Source: DATLNF01 sp963765815
Lineage (GTDB): Bacteria > Actinomycetota > Actinomycetes > BP-191
DNA length: 64,000 nucleotides
Assembly (NCBI GenBank): GCA_963765815.1
Contig: CAVXXT010000005.1
Span: forward strand, 154,458 to 218,457
Direction of reading: 5' to 3'
Shown here piece after piece: positions 1-7,703 of this stretch (position 1 is its first letter; every line of letters begins with the position of its first letter). Position numbers and translations under genes: made by a program. Below the pieces are notes generated by a model. The model ran no database searches. It saw only the letters and a list, made by a program, of their open reading frames with translations, and was not told the origin of the DNA.

Positions 1-908
1 AAGAGCGACCACTTCACGAGCGACGTCATCGCCCACGGGAAGTAGTAGTGCAGCGAGGTGATCGCGACGTCCGGGCAGGCGTTTGCGTAGTCGATCGGGT
101 GCACCTGGCCGTCGCGGATCAGCGTCTCGCAGGAGTTGAACTCCCAGCGGAAGAACGCATTCACGATCTTGCCGATCGTCACGACCTCGTCGCCCACCTC
201 GGGGGAGAGGAAGTCGTGGGTCACCGAGTACCGGTCGTGCATCGGCCGGTCCGGCGCGAACTTCATCACCATCGTCTCGGCGCCGATCGACAGCGACCGG
301 GCGAAGACGTCGAACCCCTCGACGCTGGCCTGCAGGTGCATCAGCCGCTGCCCGGACTCGTCGTACGCGCGGTGCAGCGCCTCGTCGTCGGCGATCCGCG
401 TCACGCCGACCCACGCCCCGCCGTCGTACGGCTTCATGTAGAGCGGGTAGCCGACATGGTGAGCGACTTCGGCGAGATCGAACGGCTGGTTGTACTTCGC
501 GGCGGTGTAGGGGAACCGCGGGTTGTCCAGCGGCTCCTTCTGCGGCACCAGCCAGGTGGTCGGCACCTTGAGCCCGAGCCGGATCATCGCGCAGTACGCC
601 GCGTGCTTCTCCATGGCCTGGAACGTGAACGGGTTGTTGAGCAGGTAGACCTCGTCCATGAGGGCGACCTTCTTCAGCCACTCCCGCGGCACGTGGTACC
701 AGTAGGCCAGCCGGTCGACGACGAGGTCGTATCGACTCTTCTGCCGCAGGTCGAACGGCTCGATGGTGATGCGGCCGACGTCGTAGCGGTGGGTCGTGCT
801 GCCGACCCGCAGTGCGGGGTCGAGGCGGCGGACCAGCGACTCGAAAGCCGTCGGCCAGTCCTCTTCCGTCCCGAGGAGCAGTCCGATCAGGTGAGTCGTG
901 TCGGCCAT
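1..908 (-). CDS. ATP-grasp domain protein, 3' part missing at window edge
   Basis: This minus-strand reading frame starts at the ATG at 906-908 behind a GGAGGT ribosome binding site and stays open to base 1, so about 302 residues are visible and the C-terminus lies outside the window. The protein begins MADTTHLIGLLLGTEEDWP. Around residue 155 it has YPLYMKPYDGGAWVGV, which looks like the lysine and glycine-rich nucleotide loop of ATP-grasp ligases. Later it has KFAPDRPMHDRYSV and acidic motifs near DYANACPDV that could bind metal-ATP. The substrate cannot be told; ATP-grasp enzymes join a carboxylate to an amine or thiol. It is divergent from dapA, with about 140 bp between the two starts. 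The family is likely; the specific reaction is unknown. Confidence 0.7.
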   Translation of the reverse strand, partial: MADTTHLIGLLLGTEEDWPTAFESLVRRLDPALRVGSTTHRYDVGRITIEPFDLRQKSRYDLVVDRLAYWYHVPREWLKKVALMDEVYLLNNPFTFQAMEKHAAYCAMIRLGLKVPTTWLVPQKEPLDNPRFPYTAAKYNQPFDLAEVAHHVGYPLYMKPYDGGAWVGVTRIADDEALHRAYDESGQRLMHLQASVEGFDVFARSLSIGAETMVMKFAPDRPMHDRYSVTHDFLSPEVGDEVVTIGKIVNAFFRWEFNSCETLIRDGQVHPIDYANACPDVAITSLHYYFPWAMTSLVKWSL

Positions 909-1048
909 CCGCGGACCTCCGGTCTGTGGGCGAAGCGCGACCGAGGCTACCGAAGTGGGGCGATCCGGCGCGGAGCCGGTCAGACCGGGCAGCACATCCG
1001 CCGGATGCCGTACGGTCATCCGACGAGCATCGACGGACGGAGCGGACG

Positions 1049-1951
1049 CTGAGCACGACCCAGACGACGGACACGCCTTTCGGCCGCGTCCTCACCGCCA
1101 TGGTCACCCCGATGACGGCGGACGGCGCGGTCGACCTCGACGGTGCGGCTGTGCTGGCCACGCACCTGGTCGACGCCGGCAATGACGGCATCGTCGTCAA
1201 CGGCACCACCGGCGAGGCCCCCACGACCACCGACGACGAGAAGGACGCGATCGTCCGCGCGGTCGTCGACGCGGTCGGCGCGCGCGCCCGGGTCGTCGCG
1301 GGAGTGGGCACCTACGACACCGCCCACACGTGCCGGCTGGCGCAGCAGGCCGAGAAGGCCGGCGCCCACGGGCTGCTGGTCGTGACGCCCTACTACAGCC
1401 GGCCCCCGCAGGCCGGGCTGCAGGCGCACTTCGAGCGGGTCGCCGACGCCACGGCGCTGCCCGTGATGCTCTACGACATCCCTGGCCGCACGGGTACGCC
1501 GATCACGACCGAGACCCTGGTCCGGCTCGCGGCGCACGATCGGATCGTCGCGGTGAAGGACGCCAAGGACGACCTGGTCGCCAGCGCGCGGGTCCTCGCC
1601 GAGACCGACCTCGCCTACTACTCCGGCACCGACGCGCTCAACCTGCCGCTCCTCGCCATCGGCGCCTGCGGCATGGTCAGCGTCGTCAGTCACCTGGTCA
1701 CCCCGGCGCTGGTCGAGCTGACCGCGTCGTTCCTCAGTGGAGATGTCCTGCGCGCCCGCGAGATCAACGCGCAGCTCCAGCCCGTCTACACCGGCCTCTT
1801 CCGCACCCAGGGCGTGATCCTCGTCAAGGCGGCGCTCCAGGCGATGGGGCTGCCGTCCGGTCCGGTCCGCGCGCCGCTCGCGGACGCCACGCCGGAGCAG
1901 GTGGCGCAGCTCCGGATCGACCTCAGCGCGGGCGGGGTCATCAGCCCATGA
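1049..1951 (+). CDS. dapA: 4-hydroxy-tetrahydrodipicolinate synthase
   Basis: DapA condenses pyruvate with aspartate semialdehyde in the cytoplasm, the first committed step of lysine and diaminopimelate synthesis. All signature residues are visible: NGTTGE (Thr pair of the active site), TPYYSRPPQ (catalytic Tyr), IPGRTG (Arg that binds the substrate carboxylate) and VAVKDAKDD with the Schiff-base Lys. The length of about 300 residues fits the family. The start is uncertain: the conserved N-terminus FGRVLTAMVTP is preceded by a CTG codon at 1049 behind GGACGGAG, and the next in-frame ATG at 1100 would cut off the first beta strand. CTG is therefore the best choice, although a GTG or TTG changed by a base error is possible. 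The stop lies 10 bp before rnj, so the two are probably co-transcribed. Confidence 0.93.
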   Translation: MSTTQTTDTPFGRVLTAMVTPMTADGAVDLDGAAVLATHLVDAGNDGIVVNGTTGEAPTTTDDEKDAIVRAVVDAVGARARVVAGVGTYDTAHTCRLAQQAEKAGAHGLLVVTPYYSRPPQAGLQAHFERVADATALPVMLYDIPGRTGTPITTETLVRLAAHDRIVAVKDAKDDLVASARVLAETDLAYYSGTDALNLPLLAIGACGMVSVVSHLVTPALVELTASFLSGDVLRAREINAQLQPVYTGLFRTQGVILVKAALQAMGLPSGPVRAPLADATPEQVAQLRIDLSAGGVISP

Positions 1952-1961
1952 GCTGCTCCCG

Positions 1962-3653
1962 ATGAGTCACCCGCATCCCGACCTGGTCGGGCCGCCGCCG
2001 CTGCCGGCCAACGGCCTGCGCATCGTCGCGCTCGGCGGACTCGGCGAGATCGGTCGCAACATGACCGTCTTCGAGTACGCCGGCCGTCTCCTCGTCGTCG
2101 ACTGCGGTGTGCTGTTCCCGGAGACCGAGCAGCCCGGCGTCGACCTGATCCTGCCGGACTTCAGCTACATCCGGGACCGCCTCGACGACATCGACGCGCT
2201 GGTCCTGACCCACGGCCACGAGGACCACATCGGTGCCGTGCCATTCCTCCTGCGCGAGCGCGCCGACATCCCGATCGTCGGCTCCCGCTTCACCCTCGCG
2301 CTGCTGTCGGCCAAGCTGCAGGAGCACCGGATCAAGCCGGTGCTGGACGAGGTCCGCGAGGGCGACGTCCGCACCTTCGGCCCGTTCGAGGTCGAGCTGT
2401 TCGCGGTCAACCACTCGGTGCCCGACGGCCTCGCCCTGTCGATCCGCACCCCGGCCGGCCTGGTCCTGCACTCCGGCGACTTCAAGATGGACCAGACGCC
2501 GATCGACGGCCGGCTCACCGACCTCGGCGGCTTCGCCCGCCTCGGCCGCGCCGGCGTCGACCTGCTGCTCTCCGACTCGACCAACTCCGAGATGCCGGGC
2601 TTCGTCGACAGCGAGCGCGAGGTCGGCGACGAGCTGGCCCGGATCATGGACGCGGCGCCCGGCCGGATCATCGTCGCCTGCTTCGCCAGCCACGTGCACC
2701 GCGTGCAGCAGGTGCTGCTCGCCGCGCACAAGCAGGGCCGGCACGTCGCGCTGGTCGGCCGATCGATGATCCGCAACATGGGCGTCGCCCGCGACCTCGG
2801 CTACCTGCAGGTCCCCGGCAACCTCATGGTCGACATCAAGGACCTCAAGGACCTGCCGGACGACAAGGTCGTCCTGATCTCCACCGGCTCCCAGGGCGAG
2901 CCGCTGTCGGCGCTGTCGCGGATGGCCAACCGCGACCACCACCACATCCGGATCGTCGAGGACGACACGGTGATCCTCGCGTCGTCGCTGATCCCCGGGA
3001 ACGAGAACGCCGTCTACCGCGTCATCAACGGCCTCTCCCGCTGGGGCGCGCGCGTCGTGCACAAGGGCATCGCGAAGGTGCACGTCTCCGGTCACGCGCC
3101 CGCGGGCGAGCTGCTCTACCTGCTCAACGCGACCAAGCCGCGCAACTTCCTGCCCATCCACGGCGAGTGGCGGCACATGCGGGCGCACGCGGCGCTGGCG
3201 ATGGCGACGGGCGTGCCGGCCGAGCGGATCGTCATCGCCGATGACGGCGTCGTGGTCGACCTCGTCGACGGTGTCGCGCGGATCGTCGGCGCGGTGCCGT
3301 GCGGCTACGTGTACGTCGACGGCCTGATCGTCGGCGACGTGTCCGAGATGGCCCTGAAGGACCGCCGGATCCTCGGCGAGGAGGGCTTCATCACCGTGAT
3401 CGTCGTCGTCGACTCGGCGACCGGGAAGGTCACCTCCGGCCCGGAGTTCTTCACCCGCGGCTTCGCCGATCCGGGCGCCGGCAGCTTCGACGAGGCCCGC
3501 CGCCGGGTCGAGGACGCCCTGGCCGCCGCCGGCGCCGAGGGCGTGGGGGAGACCCAGGCGCTGCAGCAGCTGGTACGCCGCACCGTCGGCCGCTGGGTGA
3601 GCGACACCTACGGCCGGCGCCCCATGATCATCCCGGTCGTCGTCGAGGTCTGA
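1962..3653 (+). CDS. rnj: Ribonuclease J
   Basis: This is a metallo-beta-lactamase/beta-CASP ribonuclease that matures and degrades RNA by 5'-3' exonuclease and endonuclease action. The 563-residue protein has the conserved opening GLGEIGRNM, the zinc-binding HGHEDHIG at residues 84-91, a further His in the NHSVPDG stretch, HSGDFKMD, the beta-CASP segment STGSQGEP and VSGHAPAGEL, and the C-terminal dimer domain with PIHGEWRHM. Length and motif order are typical of actinobacterial RNase J. It follows dapA closely, an arrangement common in Actinobacteria. A palindromic repeat begins right after its stop codon and may terminate transcription. RNase Y is also encoded in this window (29.9 kb), so this cell probably has both enzymes. 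Confidence 0.96.
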   Translation: MSHPHPDLVGPPPLPANGLRIVALGGLGEIGRNMTVFEYAGRLLVVDCGVLFPETEQPGVDLILPDFSYIRDRLDDIDALVLTHGHEDHIGAVPFLLRERADIPIVGSRFTLALLSAKLQEHRIKPVLDEVREGDVRTFGPFEVELFAVNHSVPDGLALSIRTPAGLVLHSGDFKMDQTPIDGRLTDLGGFARLGRAGVDLLLSDSTNSEMPGFVDSEREVGDELARIMDAAPGRIIVACFASHVHRVQQVLLAAHKQGRHVALVGRSMIRNMGVARDLGYLQVPGNLMVDIKDLKDLPDDKVVLISTGSQGEPLSALSRMANRDHHHIRIVEDDTVILASSLIPGNENAVYRVINGLSRWGARVVHKGIAKVHVSGHAPAGELLYLLNATKPRNFLPIHGEWRHMRAHAALAMATGVPAERIVIADDGVVVDLVDGVARIVGAVPCGYVYVDGLIVGDVSEMALKDRRILGEEGFITVIVVVDSATGKVTSGPEFFTRGFADPGAGSFDEARRRVEDALAAAGAEGVGETQALQQLVRRTVGRWVSDTYGRRPMIIPVVVEV

Positions 3654-3735
3654 CCCTCCTCAAACTTGCCCGGTCAACCGGCGAGTCAGACCCCCGCAAC
3701 CGCCTCGGGGGGGTCGAGTCGGCCGGTCAAGCACC
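3654..3735. repeat. Dispersed palindromic repeat, copy 1
   Basis: This segment of about 80 bp begins directly after the rnj stop codon and is repeated at 46931-47010. About 30 bases are identical in both (3666-3695), followed by a variable stretch of 11-12 bases and a second shared block with one difference. The arms can fold: ACCGGC and GACCCCC on the left pair with GGGGGTC and GCCGGT on the right around an internal loop of GAGTCA/GAGTCG. It lies between converging genes, so a bidirectional terminator role is plausible. Confidence 0.8.
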
Positions 3736-3744
3736 GCGACGTCC

Positions 3745-4227
3745 CTACGAGCAGTTCTTCTGGTAGTACGCCGTCACGTTCGCAGCCGCAGCGGTGACCG
3801 CTGGGGTCGACACCTTCTCGAACACCTTCGGGTCGATCTTGCTGTAGTCGTAGTTCGCCTTGACCGCGGCGTCGAAGAACGGCAGGTACGCGTCGCCGAG
3901 CAGCTGCATGTCCGACTTGATCTCCGCCGGGGCGACCTTGATCGCCGCGGCGAAGGACGCCTTCATCGCGTCGACGTTCGGCATGCCGGCCGGCGCGGCC
4001 GTGGCGGCGCCCGCGAAGGCGCTGCCGTAGGCGCGCGAGAACGCGAGCCCGTCCGCGCACACACCGCTGAGCCCGGCTCCGGCGCCGAGGCTCACGGCGG
4101 CGCTGGGGGAGCTCTCCGCGCTGCTCGTCGCGGGCGAGGTGGCCGCGTCCTTGCTCGACCCGCCCCCGCACCCCGCGGCGCCGATCGCCGCCGACGCAAC
4201 CAGTCCGACGATCCATGCTCTGCGCAC
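3745..4227 (-). CDS. Secreted lipoprotein of unknown function
   Basis: The GTG at 4225-4227 follows GAGGGGG and gives a 160-residue protein with a classic lipoprotein signal: RRAW, a hydrophobic stretch, then the lipobox IGAAGC with Cys near residue 20. A Ser/Ala/Thr-rich linker follows and then a helical domain with VCADGLAFSRAYGS, LLGDAYLPFFDAAVKA and a terminal YYQKNCS. The mature protein has a cysteine near CADG and one at the end that could form a disulphide. Similar small helical lipoproteins are common in actinobacteria, but I do not recognise a named family. It converges on rnj across the palindromic repeat. An upstream in-frame start would put extra residues before the signal and is less likely. 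Confidence 0.75.
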   Translation of the reverse strand: MRRAWIVGLVASAAIGAAGCGGGSSKDAATSPATSSAESSPSAAVSLGAGAGLSGVCADGLAFSRAYGSAFAGAATAAPAGMPNVDAMKASFAAAIKVAPAEIKSDMQLLGDAYLPFFDAAVKANYDYSKIDPKVFEKVSTPAVTAAAANVTAYYQKNCS

Positions 4228-4378
4228 TGTGGCCCCCTCGGCCTTCCCCCGGCTCCGGTGGCCGGCTGGCTGAATGCGCAGCGTGGCCCGTCCCGCGCCG
4301 TCCGGCAACACCGCGCCACGCCCAGCCCTGTGACTGATGGTGTTTGTGTGACCCCTGTGGCGGGGTTACCGTCGCACC

Positions 4379-6844
4379 ATGGCCACCCGTGCGCCCGCCG
4401 CCCGTCCCCGCGCGACCTCCTCCCGACCCACGGAGGACGCCCGTCCGGCGCGCGCGGCCGCCCCCCGGCGTACGCCGTCCACCGGCGCCAGCCGTCCAGC
4501 GGCCCGGCGGCCGGCCGCCAAGAGCACGCCGCCGCCGCCCATGCTGGTCGTCGTCGTCCGGGCTATGGTCCGCGCGATTCGCGCGCTGTGGTCGATCCTC
4601 GCCCGAGCCCTCGGCTCGAGCGCCCGCACCGTCGGCGTGAGCGCCCGTGATCTCGACCCGGCCCACCGCCGCGACGGCGCCGGCCTTGGCGCGATCGCCG
4701 GTGCTCTCGTCACCGCGGTCGCCGTCTGGTGGCACGGCGGCGGCGCGGTCGGCTCGGTCGTCGAAGCGGTCGTCCGCGGTGCGGTCGGCTCCGCCGCCCC
4801 ACTCGTCCCGCTGCTGCTCCTCGGCCTGACCTGGCGGTTCCTCCGCAGCCCCGCGGACCCGGAGAGCCGTGGGCGGCTGATCGTGGGCTGGGCGTTCCTC
4901 GTCGGCGGCGGCCTCGGGCTGGTCCACCTCGCCCACGGCACGCCGGTCCCGCCCGACGGCGCGCGCGCGATGCGCGCCGCGGGTGGCCTCGTCGGCTTCC
5001 TCGCCTCCTCGCCGCTCGAGTCGGCTCTCACCGGCCTGCTTGCCGCGCCGCTCCTCGTGCTCGCCGCCGGCTTCGGCCTGCTGGTCGTCACCGCCACTCC
5101 GATCAACCAGGTCCCGACGCGGCTGGTCGCGCTCCGCGACCGAATCCTGCGTCGTACGCCGCCCGCCCCCGAGGTGATCGACCTCACCGACGCCGAGGAC
5201 GAGACGGCACTGCGCCGTCGCCCCGCCCGCCGCCGGGTCGCGGTCGCGGTCCCGCCGGAGGACGACGAGCCGGCGACCGACCCGATGCCCGCGCCGGAGC
5301 CCCTGCCGCCCGCGGCGAGCGACCCGGTGCCGGTGCCGCGGATGGTCGAGCAGCTCGCGCTGACCTCCGCCGGCTACGTCCTGCCGCCGCCCGCGATGCT
5401 GCGCGCCGGCACGCCGCCGAAGGCGCGCACCGCCGCCAACGACACCGTGATCGCCGCGCTGTCCAACGTCCTCGACGAGTTCCAGGTCGACGCCCAGGTC
5501 ACCGGCTTCACCCGCGGCCCGACCGTCACGCGCTACGAGGTCGAGCTCGGCCCGGCGGTGAAGGTCGCGCGGGTCATGCAGCTGAGCCACAACATCGCGT
5601 ACGCCGTGAAGTCGCCGGACGTGCGCATCATCAGCCCGATCCCCGGCAAGAGCGCGATCGGCATCGAGATCCCCAACACCGACCGGGAGCTGGTGAGCCT
5701 CGGCGACGTGCTGCGCTCGAAGAAGGCGGCCGACGACCACCACCCGCTGCTCGTCGGGCTGGGCAAGGACATCGAAGGCGGGTACGTCGTCGCCAACCTG
5801 GCGAAGATGCCGCACATCCTCATCGCCGGCGCGACCGGCGCCGGCAAGAGCACCTGCATCAACACGCTGATCGCCAGCATCCTCACGCGCGCAACGCCTG
5901 ATGACGTGCGCATGCTGCTGGTCGACCCGAAGCGGGTCGAGCTCACCAACTACGCCGGCATCCCGCACCTCATCACGCCGATCATCACCAACCCGAAGCG
6001 CGCCGCCGAGGCGCTGCAGTGGGTCGTGCGCGAGATGGAGATGCGCTACGAGGACCTTGCCGCTAATGGAGTGCGGCATGTCGACGACTTCAACCGCATG
6101 GTCCGCGCGGGAGCGATCAAGGCGCCGCCCGGCAGCGAGCGCGTCTACACGCCGTACCCCTACATCCTCGTCATCATCGACGAGCTCGCCGACCTGATGA
6201 TGGTCGCCCCGCGCGACGTCGAGGACGCGATCTGCCGGATCACCGCGATGGCCCGCGCCGTCGGCATCCACCTCGTGCTGGCGACCCAGCGGCCCAGCGT
6301 CGACGTCGTGACGGGCCTCATCAAGGCCAACGTCCCGTCGCGCCTCGCGTTCGCGACCGCGTCGCTCACCGACTCGCGCGTCATCCTCGACGGCCCCGGT
6401 GCGGAGAAGCTGGTCGGCCTCGGTGACGCGCTGTTCCTCCCGATGGGCGCCAGCAAGCCGCAGCGGATCCAGGGTGCGTACGTCGGCGAGGACGAGATCG
6501 CCAAGGTCGTGAAGCACTGCATCAGCCAGGCGCAGCCCGTGTTCCGCGACGACGTGGTCGGCACCGGAGCGTCGCGCCCCGACGGCGCGGGCGGCGGGAT
6601 GTCCGACGACCTCGGGGACGACGACGATCTTCTGCAGCAGGCGGTGGAGCTGGTCGTCACGACCCAGTTCGGGTCGACGTCGATGCTGCAGCGCAAGCTC
6701 AAGGTCGGGTTCGCCCGCGCCGGGCGGCTGATGGACCTGATGGAGCAGCGCGGGATCGTCGGCCCGTCGGAGGGCTCGAAGGCCCGCGACGTCCTGGTCA
6801 TGCCCGACGAGCTCGAAGGCGTCCTGACAACGCTCCGGGGCTAG
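4379..6844 (+). CDS. ftsK: DNA translocase FtsK/SpoIIIE
   Basis: FtsK pumps chromosome ends through the closing septum and helps resolve dimers. The 821-residue protein has a basic Ala/Pro/Arg-rich N-terminus, about four membrane segments between residues 95 and 245, an acidic Pro-rich linker, then the alpha-beta motor. Walker A GATGAGKST is at 484-492 and Walker B IIDELADLMM has its DE at 601-602; ATQRPSVDVVTG and RLAFATASLTDSRVILD are typical of the motor. The last 75 residues form the winged-helix gamma domain (TTQFGSTSMLQRKLKVGFARAGR), which reads KOPS-type polarity sequences. The ATG at 4379 is the first start in frame after the divergent lipoprotein. The stop overlaps the stop of the next gene on the opposite strand in a shared CTAG. 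Confidence 0.96.
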   Translation: MATRAPAARPRATSSRPTEDARPARAAAPRRTPSTGASRPAARRPAAKSTPPPPMLVVVVRAMVRAIRALWSILARALGSSARTVGVSARDLDPAHRRDGAGLGAIAGALVTAVAVWWHGGGAVGSVVEAVVRGAVGSAAPLVPLLLLGLTWRFLRSPADPESRGRLIVGWAFLVGGGLGLVHLAHGTPVPPDGARAMRAAGGLVGFLASSPLESALTGLLAAPLLVLAAGFGLLVVTATPINQVPTRLVALRDRILRRTPPAPEVIDLTDAEDETALRRRPARRRVAVAVPPEDDEPATDPMPAPEPLPPAASDPVPVPRMVEQLALTSAGYVLPPPAMLRAGTPPKARTAANDTVIAALSNVLDEFQVDAQVTGFTRGPTVTRYEVELGPAVKVARVMQLSHNIAYAVKSPDVRIISPIPGKSAIGIEIPNTDRELVSLGDVLRSKKAADDHHPLLVGLGKDIEGGYVVANLAKMPHILIAGATGAGKSTCINTLIASILTRATPDDVRMLLVDPKRVELTNYAGIPHLITPIITNPKRAAEALQWVVREMEMRYEDLAANGVRHVDDFNRMVRAGAIKAPPGSERVYTPYPYILVIIDELADLMMVAPRDVEDAICRITAMARAVGIHLVLATQRPSVDVVTGLIKANVPSRLAFATASLTDSRVILDGPGAEKLVGLGDALFLPMGASKPQRIQGAYVGEDEIAKVVKHCISQAQPVFRDDVVGTGASRPDGAGGGMSDDLGDDDDLLQQAVELVVTTQFGSTSMLQRKLKVGFARAGRLMDLMEQRGIVGPSEGSKARDVLVMPDELEGVLTTLRG

Positions 6845-7485
6845 CTGAGCAGGCCGGCCCGCATCACGATCGCGACCATCTCCGACCGGTCGCCGGTGCC
6901 GAGGCGCCGACCCGCGCGAGCCAGCAGGCTCTTCACGGTCAGCGGGCTGATCTGGAGCTCCTTGGCGATCTCCTTGTTGCCGGCGCCGCTCGCGATCAGT
7001 CGCAGGATGTCCAGCTCGCGCTTGGTCAGCTCACCCGGCTCCGCCGTCGCGTTGCCGCGAAACCCCTGGGCCAGCAGGGCCGCGACCGCCCCGTCGGCGT
7101 AGATCTCGCCGGACAGGACGGTCCGCAGGCCGACGACGATGGTCTCCGGGGGAGAGGACTTCACCAGGTAGCCGGCCGCGCCGGCGGTGAACGCCGACCG
7201 GACCGTGAACGGGTCGTCGGCGGCGGACAGCACGGCGATCCGCTCCCAGCCCGCGTCGCGGAGCTCGGCGAGCAGCTCGAGCCCCGGACCGTCGGGGAGC
7301 CGCAGGTCCACGACGGCGAGCGCGCGAACGCCGTCCCGGGCGACCGCGCGCGCTTCGGCGATGGTGGTCGCCGTCGCGACGTCGGTGATGCCGAGCTCGG
7401 CGAGAGCGAGCACGACCGCGCGGCTCATCAGCGGGTGGTCCTCGACCACCAGCGCCGTGGCAGCGTCGGACGCTGGATCTGACAT
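6841..7485 (-). CDS. NarL/FixJ-type response regulator
   Basis: The protein (214 residues from the ATG at 7483-7485) has a receiver domain with VVEDHP near residue 14, the phospho-acceptor Asp at about residue 60 (VVDLRLPDGPG) and the conserved Lys at about 109 (GYLVKSSPPE). A LuxR-type helix-turn-helix follows: LTKRELDILRLIASGAGNKEIAKELQIS. An upstream in-frame start would add a run unlike receiver domains, so I use 7485. The gene is divergent from the S8 protease/membrane protein/histidine kinase operon with a 218-bp gap, so it is the obvious partner for that HisKA_3 kinase. That pairing is inferred from position and matching family types. Its stop overlaps the ftsK stop by four bases. Confidence 0.92.
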   Translation of the reverse strand: MSDPASDAATALVVEDHPLMSRAVVLALAELGITDVATATTIAEARAVARDGVRALAVVDLRLPDGPGLELLAELRDAGWERIAVLSAADDPFTVRSAFTAGAAGYLVKSSPPETIVVGLRTVLSGEIYADGAVAALLAQGFRGNATAEPGELTKRELDILRLIASGAGNKEIAKELQISPLTVKSLLARAGRRLGTGDRSEMVAIVMRAGLLS

Positions 7486-7620
7486 GGTCCCCCCGGACTG
7501 GGCGTAGGGTGGGCCGGAGCACACCCACCAGCGGGAGTTTACGCCTCTGGTTGAGGGCCGAAAGGTGTCATGCGGCGGAGTGTCGTTAGGCCGAACAGCG
7601 TAGGCCAAAAATACCCGCGT

Positions 7621-7638
7621 GGGCCTCATGTCAGGCCC
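7621..7638. promoter_or_regulatory. Candidate operator: inverted repeat in the regulator/protease gap
   Basis: GGGCCT and AGGCCC form a perfect 6-bp inverted repeat with a 6-base spacer, 66 bp before the protease start, in the gap shared with the divergent response regulator. NarL-type regulators bind short inverted repeats, so this is a candidate site for that regulator, but nothing in the sequence proves it. Confidence 0.3.
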
Positions 7639-7703
7639 GTTCATGGCCGATCATTGCCAACGTGGTGTCCCTCTGCCCAGCGCCACCCTGCTCAGGAGGA
7701 TCG

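Noticed and set aside
48..1052. 334-codon + strand frame at the left edge
   Set aside because: The minus strand codes an ATP-grasp protein over the same bases with a proper start and ribosome binding site.
3686..6517. 943-codon minus-strand frame opposite ftsK
   Set aside because: Composition is that of an antisense shadow, while FtsK is unmistakable on the + strand.
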